In this document: piece by piece, positions 33,968 through 45,800 of the stretch
How the letters are laid out: every line of letters begins with the position of its first letter
Position numbering within the stretch: position 1 is the first letter of the stretch
DNA from: Symsagittifera roscoffensis
Lineage: Eukaryota; Xenacoelomorpha; Acoela; Convolutidae
DNA: 64,000 bases
Assembly (NCBI RefSeq): GCF_963678635.1
Contig: NC_087065.1
Span: 17,745,623-17,809,622 of the forward strand
Reading direction: 5' to 3'
Notes under the pieces: generated by a model
What the model saw: only the letters and a program-made list of their open reading frames with translations
Databases searched by the model: none
Told to the model about the DNA's origin: nothing
Position numbers and translations under genes: made by a program

Positions 33968-34431
33968 AACAGAAGAGGTTCTGGGATTTTCTCAAGGAAG
34001 GGTGGGGGATTTGGATTTTGCTGAGACCTAATAACTACTTTTTTTTGAGATCTCTTGAACGGCTATTTTTTCGACTATGTTTTTTTTTAAAAAAAAACGG
34101 AGACCTTTTCTACTCATGCAAAACCTTTAAAAACCCTATCACAAGTTAAAATGCTGTTAACATGCGTAAAAACATTGTTAAGCATAATTTATTATTTTTT
34201 CTTCACAATTAACCTATTTAGATTCAATTTTTTTAAAGCTGATATAAGTTTATTTGAGAGGTAAAAAAGATCGTAATTTTTTTTTGTTATTTTTGGGATC
34301 ATTTATAGCCGGCATACAGTCAAAGTGCGGTTCCTAATCGGTTGGCTTGCTATGGTTGCTACAATTAAGGATAGTTTGTGCGGGTTTCTGCTTCAACTGT
34401 CCTAAAAAATATGTATCTTTTAGTGTGATGA

Positions 34432-34960
34432 CTTCCAAGGTTGGTCTGCAAGGTTTTTCTGCGCCGCTGGCTCGGGTTTTCGACAACTCCGTCTGATCCG
34501 GGAAACGTACGAAATACCCATCTCAGGGGATAAAAGCCTTGAAGCGTGAGGTCTTCTAAAGCCCAAACTTAGTCTCTTAAGACTAGGTTGAAAGCTTTTG
34601 GCAGGTTCTGTACATTTTTGCTGACTGATTATTGGTAAATACTCCCGAGGAGCGCTTTCAGAATCAAAAAGTGAGGGTTTGAGTTTGTTTCCAAGATTTC
34701 GAGCTCGTTACACGTCGTGAATTGGATGAAACGATAATCAAGTCGGGAACAATCCCAATGAGTTGACTCTTCGGTCGTCTCGGCTCCCCTTGACAATTCC
34801 GTGGCTGGTCAAATTGGTTCTTTTTCTTTCTCCGCGGCAACTCGGGCTCCTCGAGAACCGCCTTAGTCCTTCCAACTTCAAAGAAGCCACTGATAGGGCA
34901 GACTTTAGAGAAAGTAGGCGAGAGAAGTGGTAAAATCACGGAAACACGCAATCTTACTGT
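34432..34960 (+). mobile_element. GC-richer fossil coding patch, possibly a LINE reverse transcriptase fragment
   Basis: Composition is clearly less AT-rich than the flanks. On the plus strand a piece near 34440-34540 reads VCKVFLRRWLGFSTTPSD. This resembles the (L/V)RRWLGLP motif downstream of the catalytic core in many LINE-type reverse transcriptases. A second piece (34755-34940) reads PWLVKLVLFLSPRQLGLLEN. The frame is interrupted between them by stop codons. The minus strand is also open at 34664-34951, with an acceptor-like tract, so a host terminal exon on that strand is the alternative. Confidence 0.25.
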
Positions 34961-35541
34961 CGTGGTTTTATTCCCATAAACATTTTGTGCTTACAATTCT
35001 GATGTAATTTCCACAACAAGAAACCAGTTATTTACCAGAAAAAAAGTAGCCTATTTGACGAAAATTGAACGGATAGTTATTTCCAGAGGCATGTTTTAAT
35101 TTCTTTTCTTCCAGATTTCCATTGCTTCGCCTCCCAGTCTCTTTTAATGTTTTATAATCAGTACACCTTTTTTTGCTTTTTTGAAATTTTTAATTTTAAG
35201 ATCAGCGTCATGCGAGTAACCGTCTTTTATTTGTTAATTTGTTGTAACTTTTTATCTATTGCAAATTGGCTGAGAATATTTCAGCTTCATTGTTGATAAT
35301 TTAATTTCACTGAGAATCCTCCAATTTTTATACATATTTACACATTAGACAGAAACTATTTCCAGAACTTAAAATGCAATTAAATAGTTCAAAATTGCTT
35401 GCTAAATTCTGGGATATTGGTGAGAAATTACAGCTCCATTTAGAGCATGTTTATGTTCGTAACCTATCATGACTATAAGAAGTTGGAAACTTATAAAACC
35501 ATTGGAGCTCTCGAAAGTGATAAGGTACTCTAATCATTTTG
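34961..35541. other. Intergenic, nothing recognised
   Basis: AT-rich sequence without repeats that I can name. Confidence 0.5.
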
Positions 35542-36023
35542 AGCAAGACTGCTAGTACATCAGGGCAAAGCCTTGAATGTTTCGACTGCCCCTAAATTCA
35601 TATCGAATAGTTTTTGAAGAAGAAAAAACTGAAAAAAAGTATAAATTTTGGGCAATATCAAAGTGTACAAATTTGCGTCGGATTTAATACGACCAATTAG
35701 CTAGCATCAATTCTATTCGGAACGATTTTGTTGTGCGTGATAATTGGCATGCAAAAATAGTTGGTGTTACGCTTTTAGCATTGTGAATAAAATCTTCGAA
35801 GCGCACATAAATTAGTCCAGAGCATGGTCAAATTGGCAGTTTTCAAACTCTGCAAAAAATGGTCGGTGGTCAAATACTTTTTTTATATTTGATTTTTACA
35901 TTTTGACATCAGTGGGGCATACCTATTTTGTGCTAAAACTATTATTTCGATCGCTGAAAATTGACTGAACAAAAAACAACCAAACAAAGCATAAAGGTTC
36001 CGTTTTCTTCGAAAATCGCAGCA
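35542..36023 (-). mobile_element. HPE-B subfamily element, complete
   Basis: GCAAGACTGCTAGTACATCA and GGGCAAAGCC at the left; CCGTTTTCTTCGAAAATCGC at the right. The middle has AAAGCGCACATAAATTAGTC, as in the copies at 40.9 and 50.6 kb. Confidence 0.8.
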
Positions 36024-36179
36024 AAAAATTGAAATGCATATTTTTCTGTTGTATGAATTGGCATTTAGATAAATTAGCAGTAAACCTAGCTAGCTTTTGT
36101 GCTAGCTTTTGCAGGTTGATTTTCAAAACAAGTAGAATTGTTAATTTCAAAAATTTATCAATTTATCAAGCGAACGGTA

Positions 36180-36243
36180 CTCCATAGACCTTAAAAGGCA
36201 GTTAAAACATCCATATCTTTGCGCTAACACGAGCAGTCTTGTT
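36180..36243 (+). mobile_element. HPE 3'-end fragment
   Basis: TACTCCATAGACCTTAAAAG then GCAGTTAAAACATCC and ACACGAGCAGTCTTGTT. Confidence 0.7.
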
Positions 36244-38050
36244 TTTTTTTGCTGCAATTTTCTCAAACGAGTCTCTGCTGCTTTTTTATCAAAGCCGTTT
36301 GATGCTTTTTTTTATCAATACTGTTTTTGCAGTCCTCTTATATTTTTGTTCAAAAAAATAATAAGCGCTTAAACAATTTAAATTAAAACAATTTTTGTTT
36401 TAGTGCTTGTTTATTAAATAGCCAAAAACTAGCGTGAACTCGCTGTTAACTTGAACAAAAGTACATACAACACGCATATTGCATAAAACACAAAATTTTG
36501 TTAAGTTGCTTGTGCTGTGCTGATTTTTAGCAAAAGTGCCATACAGTACATGTTTGCTTCCTTTAGCTTTCGCATCCTCAGTAACTTTTTCTTTTTTTTC
36601 AGGCGTCAACTTTTACCTTTTTCGAGAACTGTTTCTTTAATATCGTGTCAAACAAATCCGCTAATCAATACTATATCAATAATTGTGTCACACCATATTA
36701 CAAAACTCGTATTCTCCTTTTTTTATTTTGTTCGTTGATAAACGGTTTCTTTTTTACTTTGGAGTTTTTCACTAATTTCTCTCTGATTAAAATTACCTCG
36801 TTGAATGCAAACAGTTTGGCAAAAAGTAAACCACGGTAAACTAGAAAACAAAAGGAAAAAATACTGCTAATATCATGGCAGAGCCCTGAAAGTTCTGACT
36901 GCTTTTTAAGACCTCTGGAGTAATGTTTTCTAAGCTACCAGACCGAAAGTTTTAGAGGTATGGATATTGGCACATATAAGATCATGAAACCGAAATGCGC
37001 AAATTTCAGTTGTTTGTTTCGTTTTTGAGCTGATGATTTTTTTTTTCTGAATGAACTAATTTTGAAAAAAAAAATTGAAAATTTTGTTTCAATTCAACTC
37101 AATTGAACTTTCTGTCATCTCGAAGTAAGATGTTTCAGGATTCAATTATAGTTAAGTGATATAACCAGAGGTGTTACCATTCCGAAATAAAAAGTTTTGT
37201 TGATCTCAATCTGACTATCCCATGCAACAAAAAATTATTAATGGCTGAAGATAAGCCAATTCATTGAAAATTGAAATCAGTTGGAATCAGTTTGTTGTCA
37301 GTTTTGTGATTTTGTTATACTACTATGTGAAGTCCGAAATGATAAATTACATGATGAAACCACGTATGCTGTTCACTTGTTCGATTCTTGCTACTTAATT
37401 TATGGAATGAGTTGTACAAGACAACGTTTAAGCACTGTGCTTTCAAACTAAAATGGACTTTTCAAGCAAAAACTGTCATTCATACAGTATACATTTATTT
37501 TTACGAGGCCGCACTGAGCTCTAAATAAGCCCTCGTTTTGGCGTGTATAGAGCCATGAAGGCCAAAGAAAAGCCTTTATAAAAGCTTAAAATTGTAATTG
37601 TAATCCCCTAACAAAATTGATGGAGATTTTATAGCCAACTACTTGTAGTGCAAAGTTTGTTGGCGCATTAGTTGTTGTGTCGCTGAATCTGCAAGGAGCC
37701 AATACACTTTCGGGCTCGGAGATTGTAAAAAAAATTCTGCAAATTGCAAGTGGTTTTTTAAAATGCAGATTTAAGTTTCATCTTAAAATTTGCAAATTCC
37801 GTTAACAAAATGCAGATTCTGTTAAGAATTTGCACAAGCTGTGGACCCACTCACAAAATGCTGACGCGATAGCGCAACCCACTGAAAGATGATTAATTAT
37901 TTAATTATGGATTCCACAAATGGTAATAAATTCCGCAATTTTGTTTTGGATTTTGAAGCAATACAATGTTTCAGTCAGCAGTTTGTGAGTTCCATAGCAG
38001 CGAAAAAATCAAAGGAAAAAGCTCTTCTGCGAATCCCACAGCAAACCAAT
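36244..38050. other. Intergenic, AT-rich
   Basis: Contains one small HPE fragment (36858-36940) and, at 37680-37870, an irregular cluster of AATTTGCA/ATGCAGATT words just before the minisatellite. No gene is seen. Confidence 0.45.
36858..36940 (-). mobile_element. HPE 3'-end fragment
   Basis: AATACTGCTAATATCATGG, CAGAGCCCTGAAAGTTCTGA and CTGCTTTTTAAGACC. Confidence 0.6.
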
Positions 38051-38365
38051 TTTCAGCTTGTTGCAGAATCCGCTTGCAATTCAAAAATTCGAAAATTTCA
38101 GCCTGTTGCGGAATCCGCTTGCAATTCAAAAATTCGAAAATTTCAGCCTGTTGCGGAATCCGCTTGCAATTCAAAAATTCGAAAATTTCAGCTTGTTGCA
38201 GAATCCGCTTGCAATTCAAAAATTCGAAAATTTCAGCCTGTTGCGGAATCCGCTTGCAATTCAAAAATTCGAAAATTTCAGCCTGTTGCGGAATCCGCTT
38301 GCAATTCAAAAATTCGAAAATTTCAGCCTGTTGCGGAATCCGTTTACAGTTCAAAAATTCAAAAA
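38051..38365. repeat. 45-bp minisatellite, seven copies
   Basis: The unit TTTCAGCCTGTTGCGGAATC then CGCTTGCAATTC, AAAAATTCGAAAA is repeated seven times at exactly 45 bp. The first and fourth copies share the variant CTTGTTGCAG and the last is diverged. As 45 is divisible by three and the unit lacks stops, several frames on both strands stay open; this explains the long open frame over it. Confidence 0.96.
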
Positions 38366-39340
38366 TTTGGCCGAATGATGGAAAAATGCTTGTTTTACAA
38401 TTTCATACAATATAAAAACTGATTATCATTAATTTTTATGCAATTTTCTGTGCATGTGGAATTGCATGATATTGTATAATAAGCATGATATGTATGAACG
38501 CTGAATGTAAGCGCAAGGGAGTGAAGTAGAGCGAGCAACGGCTGCATGCCAAAGTCTCTCTACCTGTCAATCACATGGGTTATTGAAGTTAAAAAAAAAA
38601 TGTTTGAGAATACATTCGTGGTAGGTGGTAGGCAATACAAGAAACGATGCTTTTTTCCTCATTTTTTGGGAGCCCTGTTAAAACAATTAAATAAAAACAA
38701 TAAACAATAAAAGTAAAACTCACAAAGTTTTTGCTCGATTTCGATAACTGAATTTCAAAGTACGAGGAAAAAATAATATTGTGATTGTTTTCAAATTCTT
38801 CTCTTTTTATAATGAGATTCAAAATACAGAAATAAAAAATAAATTGGGGATTAGAAAACTAACAAGGATTGCTGAAGTGCTTATTAACTACCCAAAAATG
38901 ATGCAGTTGCTGCTTAATTTCCGCAATTGATGTCAATATTATTGAAAAATATGAATGCATCGACAGCGAATAACAGTTTTTAGACTAAAAAGGAAGTTTT
39001 ATTCATATCTTTTGTGGTTTTCAATGCAAAGATAAAGAAAATTATTCAGCAAAATGCCGTTCATGGAAATTACGCGTGGAAAATGTGGAATAACGCTGGG
39101 AATGGGAAAAAATTGTCTTAAGCAGAGCAAACAAGTTTTCTTATCAAAATCCTTCTCAGTTTTGAGGATATCAATTGCATTTCAATTTGAGTAAAAAACG
39201 CCACCTTTTGTTTTGTGTAAATAGATATTCACTGATTATAAATTTTGTGCAATAGATGATACTTTTCAAACTTCCTTTTTCGGATTTGATTTTCTTGTTT
39301 TGCTTACCTGTTTTCGTTGAAGAAGGAAAGGAATGATGAT
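38366..39340. other. Intergenic, nothing recognised
   Basis: AT-rich DNA to the left edge of the large tandem duplication. Confidence 0.5.
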
Positions 39341-40269
39341 TTTTTTTCTACTGAGATAAATTTTATGAGGGGAATGATGTTGTTTTTTATTTTGATCACG
39401 TGTTGTATGTGCAACAATTATATTGTTGATGTCAGGAAATTTAATAACTTTCACACCAGAAATGAAAGAAAAGGAAAACAATCGTTCATGAAGAGAAGAT
39501 TATGTATTCACCCACATAATGGTGGTTTATCAACTCTGATAAGCTAAAACATAACATAGTTACTTTTAACCAGAAATGAGCCAATACCTTTCATTTTTCC
39601 CAATTTTCCACCGGGACAGCTAACTTTATTTTTTTCCTGCAAATGTTATATAACAGTCATGCTAAAATTCATTCGAGTGAGAAAAAGACATTGGAAGACT
39701 GAAATTTTCCAACCGTTGATAAGTAAAGGGCGCCATGGTAACCTATGTACTTGCGAACATCGCCACTTATGTATGATTAATAATTGCTTTTGTTTTATCA
39801 TGCTTAGATCCGCTTGACCTGGACAAAGAGTTCGACCTGGATTTGCTTTCAAATGAAAGTTATTATAAAACGTTCAATAGTTGGTAATTTTTTGTCCGTT
39901 TGCGTGGTTTCAATCTGATCATTGACGCTCTCGGCTTTAATACCAATCGACAAGCTGAAACTCTGTTGGTTGCGTTCACTTCAAAAATTATTTCTGCAGG
40001 CGGGTAAAGTTTACTCTTTCTGCGTGGCTCAAAGTATAAAAAAAAGAAAATAGAGGAACTCTCATTTCAACGGGTTAAGTTACGCAGAGTCTTCAAAATG
40101 AATGGATATAAAGGTCGCGTAATTTAGCTTTTATTTTTGTTTCATGTGACACCAAGAGGTATCAACATAAGCCTCTCCTTTGCATTTTTCTCGTCAAAAA
40201 TTTTTAAAAACTGAAAGGGTAGATGTGCCTCTTTTATCAGCAGAAGGCAAAATATGATTAAAGAAGTAG

Positions 40270-40938
40270 CCTATTTTTGTTTTAAAAAACGGAGCCGATA
40301 TTTACCATAGACATCAGAAGAAAATGTAAGACCTCGAATACAAACACTGTTTGACGTAGATGTTGTATGAATCGGTTAAGCATACGGACAGAGTTCGACC
40401 CAAAATGCGTAGTCGAACGAAACATCGAAACAGAGCCGAGCTCATTTCTTGAAATATGGTCGCAAACCAAGTCAAAACATAGTTGAACTGAAAAGAGGGC
40501 TGCACATGACCTGTAAAACAGTCAGAGGTGCTAAAGTTTGAAAAAAAATAACTAGGATAAAAATGTGAAGTTTTTGACAATTCAGATAAGAAAAAAGTAA
40601 CTAAACAATCGTTCTTAAGGTATGCTTAAAATAAAATTTTACAAAAATATATCAAATTAGTTAATACTAGTTAATCAAAAACAAAAAAAATGTTCAGTTT
40701 TTTTAATTGTAAAAACTGACTCCAAAGCATTTTTCGGTCCATTCGAGTAGATACGGAAGAAACATAGTTGTTTTAGGCAAACCCAGACGAACAAAAATGT
40801 ATTTCAGTGATATACGGAACCATTTTGAGAAGACTTTGTGGAAATTTAAGTTTGGTTGAGTCGAACAAAGTTAAACACATATTTGGTTAATCGAAACATA
40901 GCTCAACGCAACGTCGATACATGACCGAACACAAAATC
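40270..40938. repeat. Region with dispersed TCGAA..AAACATAG words
   Basis: Words such as GTCGAACGAAACATCGAAAC recur irregularly here and in the unit 2 counterpart (49900-50595). Unit 2 has one extra repeat near 50065. No product is recognised. Confidence 0.4.
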
Positions 40939-41438
40939 AAACAAAACTGATCGTGTATCAGTGCTAATCATTGAATGTTCCAACTGCCCTTTAATACATA
41001 TAGAATATTTATTGGGAAAATAGAAGTATCGAAAGGTTATGAGTGTTGGAAAAAATCAAAGCTCAAATTTAAAAATTTCAGTTGTACGTAACAATACGAC
41101 TGATAAGCTAGCCTCAATTCAATTTGGAACAGTTTTGCGGTGCAAGATAATTCGCCACGCATAAGTAATTCGCGTTAAGTTTTCAGCATTATCAGCAAAA
41201 TCTTCAAAACGCGCACAAATAAGTCAAGTGTGACCAAACTGGCAAATTTCAAAACCCCCAAATCTTTGCAAAAAATTGGAGGTAAACTATTTTTTTAATT
41301 TGATTTTAGGGAGTCAACATTTTCATTGGAATATAAAAAACATTTGTCAAAAACTATTTTTTCGATCGCCGAAAATTGACTGCATGAAAAAACCACCCTA
41401 AGCACAAATATGCCGTTTTCTTCGAAAGTCAGAACAAC
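40939..41438 (-). mobile_element. HPE-B subfamily element (unit 1)
   Basis: ACTGATCGTGTATCAGTGC to CCGTTTTCTTCGAAAGTCAG. Its paralogue is 50595-51096. Confidence 0.8.
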
Positions 41439-41582
41439 GAGATTGCAATTATCAGGTCAAAGCCCTAAAAAATCTAACCACCCTCTAAGGTGTATAAGTC
41501 GTATTTGTCTGATTTTTTTTGCAAAAAAAACAATTCCACACGCTATGCTATGTAAAGTAAAAATTAAGTCGTTTAGCAAATA
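41439..41582 (-). mobile_element. Partial HPE relative
   Basis: ATTATCAGGTCAAAGCCCT and CCACACGCTATGCTATGTAA follow the HPE 3' order with different sequence, perhaps a third subfamily. The next HPE is joined to it directly. Confidence 0.55.
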
Positions 41583-41888
41583 AACAAGACTGCTCGTATC
41601 AAGGCGAAGCCCTGAATGTTCCGACTGCCTTTAAGGTGTATGGAGCAGCACTAATAGCATAAAAAAATTTTCAAATTTTTTGGCAATCTTTAAACCCTCA
41701 GAACTTTACGAAAAATGATCACAGGTGAAATATCTTTTCACATTTGAGCTCAGGACAACAATACCTTTTGAGTGGTATTAAAAACTTCCGTCAAAAATGG
41801 CTAGTTAAAAATTCGAAATTTGTCTGAAGAAAAAAAAACCACCCCGAGCACAAAAATTCCGTTACTTTCGTATCGAAAGTCGGAACAA
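41583..41888 (-). mobile_element. HPE-A internal-deletion derivative
   Basis: Both terminal hairpins are present, but about 240 bp including the CpG core is missing; AAATTTTCAAATTTTTTGGC is joined to CAATCTTTAAACCC. The counterpart is 51471-51744. Confidence 0.85.
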
Positions 41889-41934
41889 TAAATTGTATTA
41901 TTCCGAAGTTGTGCGTTTAATAGTAAGGTAGTCG

Positions 41935-42060
41935 AATCCCAGAGGGAGGGCGTCCGTCCCCGCCCCCTAAATCAACCCCTTTAAATAACTACTGTAGAAA
42001 ATGGCGAGAAAAAAATCAGTTTTCCGTTTTTGTCACTGCGAGAAGGTACCAAAGGGAGGG
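41935..42060 (+). mobile_element. hAT-type MITE end fragment
   Basis: GAATCCCAGAGGGAGGGCG then TCCGTCCCCGCCCCCTAAAT matches the right end of 59682-60130. GGTACCAAAGGGAGGGG follows. Confidence 0.5.
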
Positions 42061-42133
42061 GCGATTAATTAATAAGATCTTTTTGCATGGGAACCGGCTA
42101 TTCGTGTAATAGTTTTATTTTAAAACCATAATT

Positions 42134-42348
42134 AACAAGACTACTCGTATCAGGGCAAAGCCCTGAATGTTCCGACTGCCTTTTAAGGTTTTATGGAGCA
42201 GTATTAACATCAAAAAATTAAATGTAATATAAACAAAATGAATTTTTTTTTTTTTTAATTTTAAATTGTTAATGAAAATCTTCCCCCAACCTACCATATA
42301 AAGTACAAAAAGATAGATTTCGCTCCTTGTAACAAATAAATTATGGCA
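42134..42348 (-). mobile_element. HPE-A 3' part, interrupted by another HPE
   Basis: Normal from the ACAAGACTACTCG end to the consensus ..AAATTATGGCAAA, where the next copy begins. The rest of this copy does not reappear after the inserted one. Confidence 0.8.
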
Positions 42349-42878
42349 AACAAGACTGCTCGTATCAGGGCGAAGCCCTGAATGTTCCAACTGCCTTTTA
42401 AGATTTATGGAGCAGTAATAACTTTAAAAAATTAAATGAAATAAAATAAAATTAATTTTTTTTTTCTAAAATTTGAAATTTTTCAATGAAAATCATCACC
42501 CCACACGCCATATAAAGTACAAAAGGATAGATTTCGCTCCTTGTAACAAATCACTTGTGGCAAATAAGCTTCTTTCAACCAATTTGGAACGATTTTAAGA
42601 CGGATTAACTCTCCGCTTACGCGTTAATGGCGCGAAATATACGCGAGTTAATTGTCCCAAATTGGCCAAAACGGCAATCTTTAAACCCATATAACTTTAC
42701 AAAAATTGATCACATGAAAAATATCTTTTCAAATTTGAGCTCAGGACAACAATAGCTTTCGAATGATATAAAATTTTGTCAAAGACGGCTAGTTAAAAAG
42801 TCGAAATTTGTCTGAAGAAAAAAAAAACCCACCCGAGCACAAATATTCCGTTACTTTCGTATCGAAAGTTGGAACAAT
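42349..42878 (-). mobile_element. HPE-A element, complete, abutting or inserted in another copy
   Basis: ACAAGACTGCTCGTATCAGG to CGTATCGAAAGTTGGAACAA. CpG core 42615-42660. Confidence 0.9.
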
Positions 42879-45800
42879 AAGTTTTAGTAGGACAGATAGC
42901 ATGCCTCAAAGTAAATTGGAACAGTTTCTAACGGGGAAGAGCTTTGTACTCGCGTTTTTTAGTAATTTATCTATTTTTTCATGCAAATGCAGGTACCACA
43001 AAAAATCATCAAAAAGGGTTGAATAAATTATCATGTTGAAGCGTTTTCAGTCAACATTTGAACGAAAAATAAAATATTTGAATTTTTTTTTGCAGTATCG
43101 GCAGCAATTGATTTGAAACTTTAAAAAAAAAATTCTAATTTTGAGCGAGGCAAGTAAAGCAATCGAGAATAGTTCGTTAAAAAAATTATCAAATTGTTAT
43201 ATAAAAGACAAGCGAACTTTCAGTTTACCAAACTGAAACCAAAATTGTGAGCTTCATTTAGCCTTTCCTTTGAAAAAAAATTGAACATTTTTGGGATTTT
43301 CATTACGAGGCTAAACTGTGCTCTTGATAGGCGCACAATTTGGTAAATATAAGCCACTGGAATTCGAAGGCAATTTTTTATACATGTTTATTTCTGTCTG
43401 TGAAACCAAAGTAGACATACAAAGACAAAGACAAATCAAATAGAGCGGTACTTTGCAAAAGCCGTTCACAATTCACAAAACTCCAGTTTCGCCTCGTAAT
43501 ATTTTTTTGAAACAGTTTTTTTAATTTTTTTTTTCAATTTCTTTGCTGAAAATTGATCTCAGTTATGCCTCGTTGATTAGTTTTCTACGTTTTTTTACAG
43601 TTCTAACATAACACTACACGCCACCTGGAAACTAATTTGAAAAAAAGAACACTTATTTTGTATTTTTCCAAGAAAGTACTCTGTGCTACTCTGAACATTC
43701 TGGCACAGAAGCACTCTGTGCAACTGGCACAGCAAGAAGTACTCTGAACATTCTGTGCTACTGGCACAACAAAAAGTTTTTCTTGTTAATATATGATTAA
43801 AATTTTTTTTGTGTTTTATTTAGTATGATGGTTGGTTGAATGTTAGTTTTTCAAGCGTTAATAATCGATTACAGTAAGACTTGTTTACGAGTCCTACTGA
43901 AATTGAGAAAAGTGTATAATAATACAAACAAAATCGATTATATCCTCTCTCTCATTCAAATCAAATCACAAAAAAATATATTTTATGGTTTGATCAAGGA
44001 CAACCAGTTTTTAAGCCATCTATTTGTTGTAGCAATCATGATGTGATATAACTGATTACCCTCATCACATTTCTAAGTAGTTTAAATTGCGCAAAAAGAA
44101 TAATCAATTATAATCGATTGAAATTCCTCTTCTTTCACCATTTTGTTTCCAACCCTGCTTTGGATTGGTTTTTAGAGGCTTTGGAAAGTTTTTTTGTGTA
44201 GAATGGAAATATTGTCAAAGACATTTTCAAGTCATTTAAAGCACCCTGGTTTCGTTTCATGACTTGAAAAAAAGTGTTCATATTTTTTTCACTATTTTGT
44301 GAAATTATTTTTAGTTCTTTCAGTTTTAGTTCCGTTTGTTTTAATTATTTTCTTTTTTATTTTTTTTGTTCAAAAAACTGTCGTATGTAATGCCTCGTTT
44401 TTTTAATATCTCTCTACGTGTTTGTAGTGTGCGAGCATAACACAACGCACCTTTTGATAAATATTTAGCGTTTTTTTGTTTTTTTTTGTATGGTTTTTGA
44501 TTGTCAAGTTTTTGTTTTTCAAGTGTTCATAATCGAGTTTTTGTTTTTTAAGCGTTCATAATCGATTGTTTTATGATTATAATAGCTAAAAATGAGAAAA
44601 CACTTTTTAGTAAACTATTAACCGATTGTATTCTCCTCCATCTATCAGACAAATCATAATCAATTCTGTTACAGTTTGATCGATTGCCATCAATTTTTAA
44701 TCCATCTATTTGTCGTTACAGTTATTAATGGTTCGAGTTGTGTAGTTCTATACCATTTTCTACGTCATTTGTAAGGCACAAAATTGTTTAAAAGATTGAA
44801 ACAGCTCAAGAGGCTTTTTCTTTTCCGAGTATGTTTCCGACCCTGCATCTGAATTGCTTTTTATAGCCGTTGTTAAAAATGAGAAAAATGTTTTCAAAAC
44901 AATTCGCGATTATAAAGTTTTTATGATTTTTTTTCTTGATTAGAATTAATTCATGATGCACATTTTCAGTTTTTTATTAGCACATTTTTTCATGATTTTT
45001 CAAAAGAGTTATTTTTCACTAACTAAGTAACAATTTCAGTTGATATGAAGGGATCTAGGGATTTTTCATAAATCTTTGTGTTCAGATGAATCAAAATAGG
45101 ACACAACCAAGACATCTCACTTTTACAGATTTTTTTATTGACACACGAAATTAATTTATTTAAAAAAATGTATATATATGTATATATTTATATATTTTTA
45201 GTGTCTGGCATAATAGGACACTAATTATTCACACAGAGTGTTTCTGTGCAAATTATGATCATTTATAATGGATTAAGGATTATAAAAGGCTATAATCTCT
45301 TGGAGAATCTCACGTTTATAAACTATTATAGTTTTCAACAATCAACTTAATAGTCCGTTATAATCCATTACTTCAGCTTAAGTGGGGATTTTCTCATGAT
45401 GGAGGGAGCAATTGATAGAAAAGTTTTTAATCAAAACTTTTAGTTGTTCCAATAGAACAGTTAAAACTATTTTGACATTTTTAATAGAAAATGAATTAGA
45501 GCAATAAAGCAAAGTTCCCAGCTCTGCTCTGCTCACAATTTCTGGAAAACGAAAACACAATTTTTTGTTGTGTCTTTCGTTTTTTGAAAACGGTTTCAGG
45601 TTCTATTCAATACCCCTCAATTCTGCTTAATCAAAAAATTCATGTAGCTGCCTAATTTTCAACCGGTCAATAGTAACTTTAATGGTCTGTATTTTTCAAT
45701 TTATTCAAAATTTTTGCAATTTCCTTGAGATTTTGAATACTGAAATCTGATTGGCTGAAAATAACTGAAATTAATTTTCCAACAACCGTTCCCTCCACCA

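Noticed and set aside
33975-34025. hAT-MITE end (GGGATTTTCTCAAGG)
   Set aside because: The resemblance is too short to separate from the low-complexity G/T-rich sequence.
34566-34615. Possible snRNA or spliced-leader RNA (hairpin then ATTTTTG)
   Set aside because: The Sm-like site and hairpin are short and no known snRNA core sequence is present.
38051-38365. CRISPR-like array
   Set aside because: Units are contiguous with no unique spacers, and the genome is eukaryotic.
37889-38422. 177-codon frame and its companions over the minisatellite
   Set aside because: They are produced by a stop-free 45-bp unit; other frames and the other strand are open too.
39317-39852. 76- and 68-codon frames repeated in unit 2 near 48997-49484
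   Set aside because: They are repeated only because the DNA is duplicated; they are not recognisable and have no splice support.
45168-45205. TATATA tract as a promoter
   Set aside because: It is a low-complexity TA run without a gene nearby.
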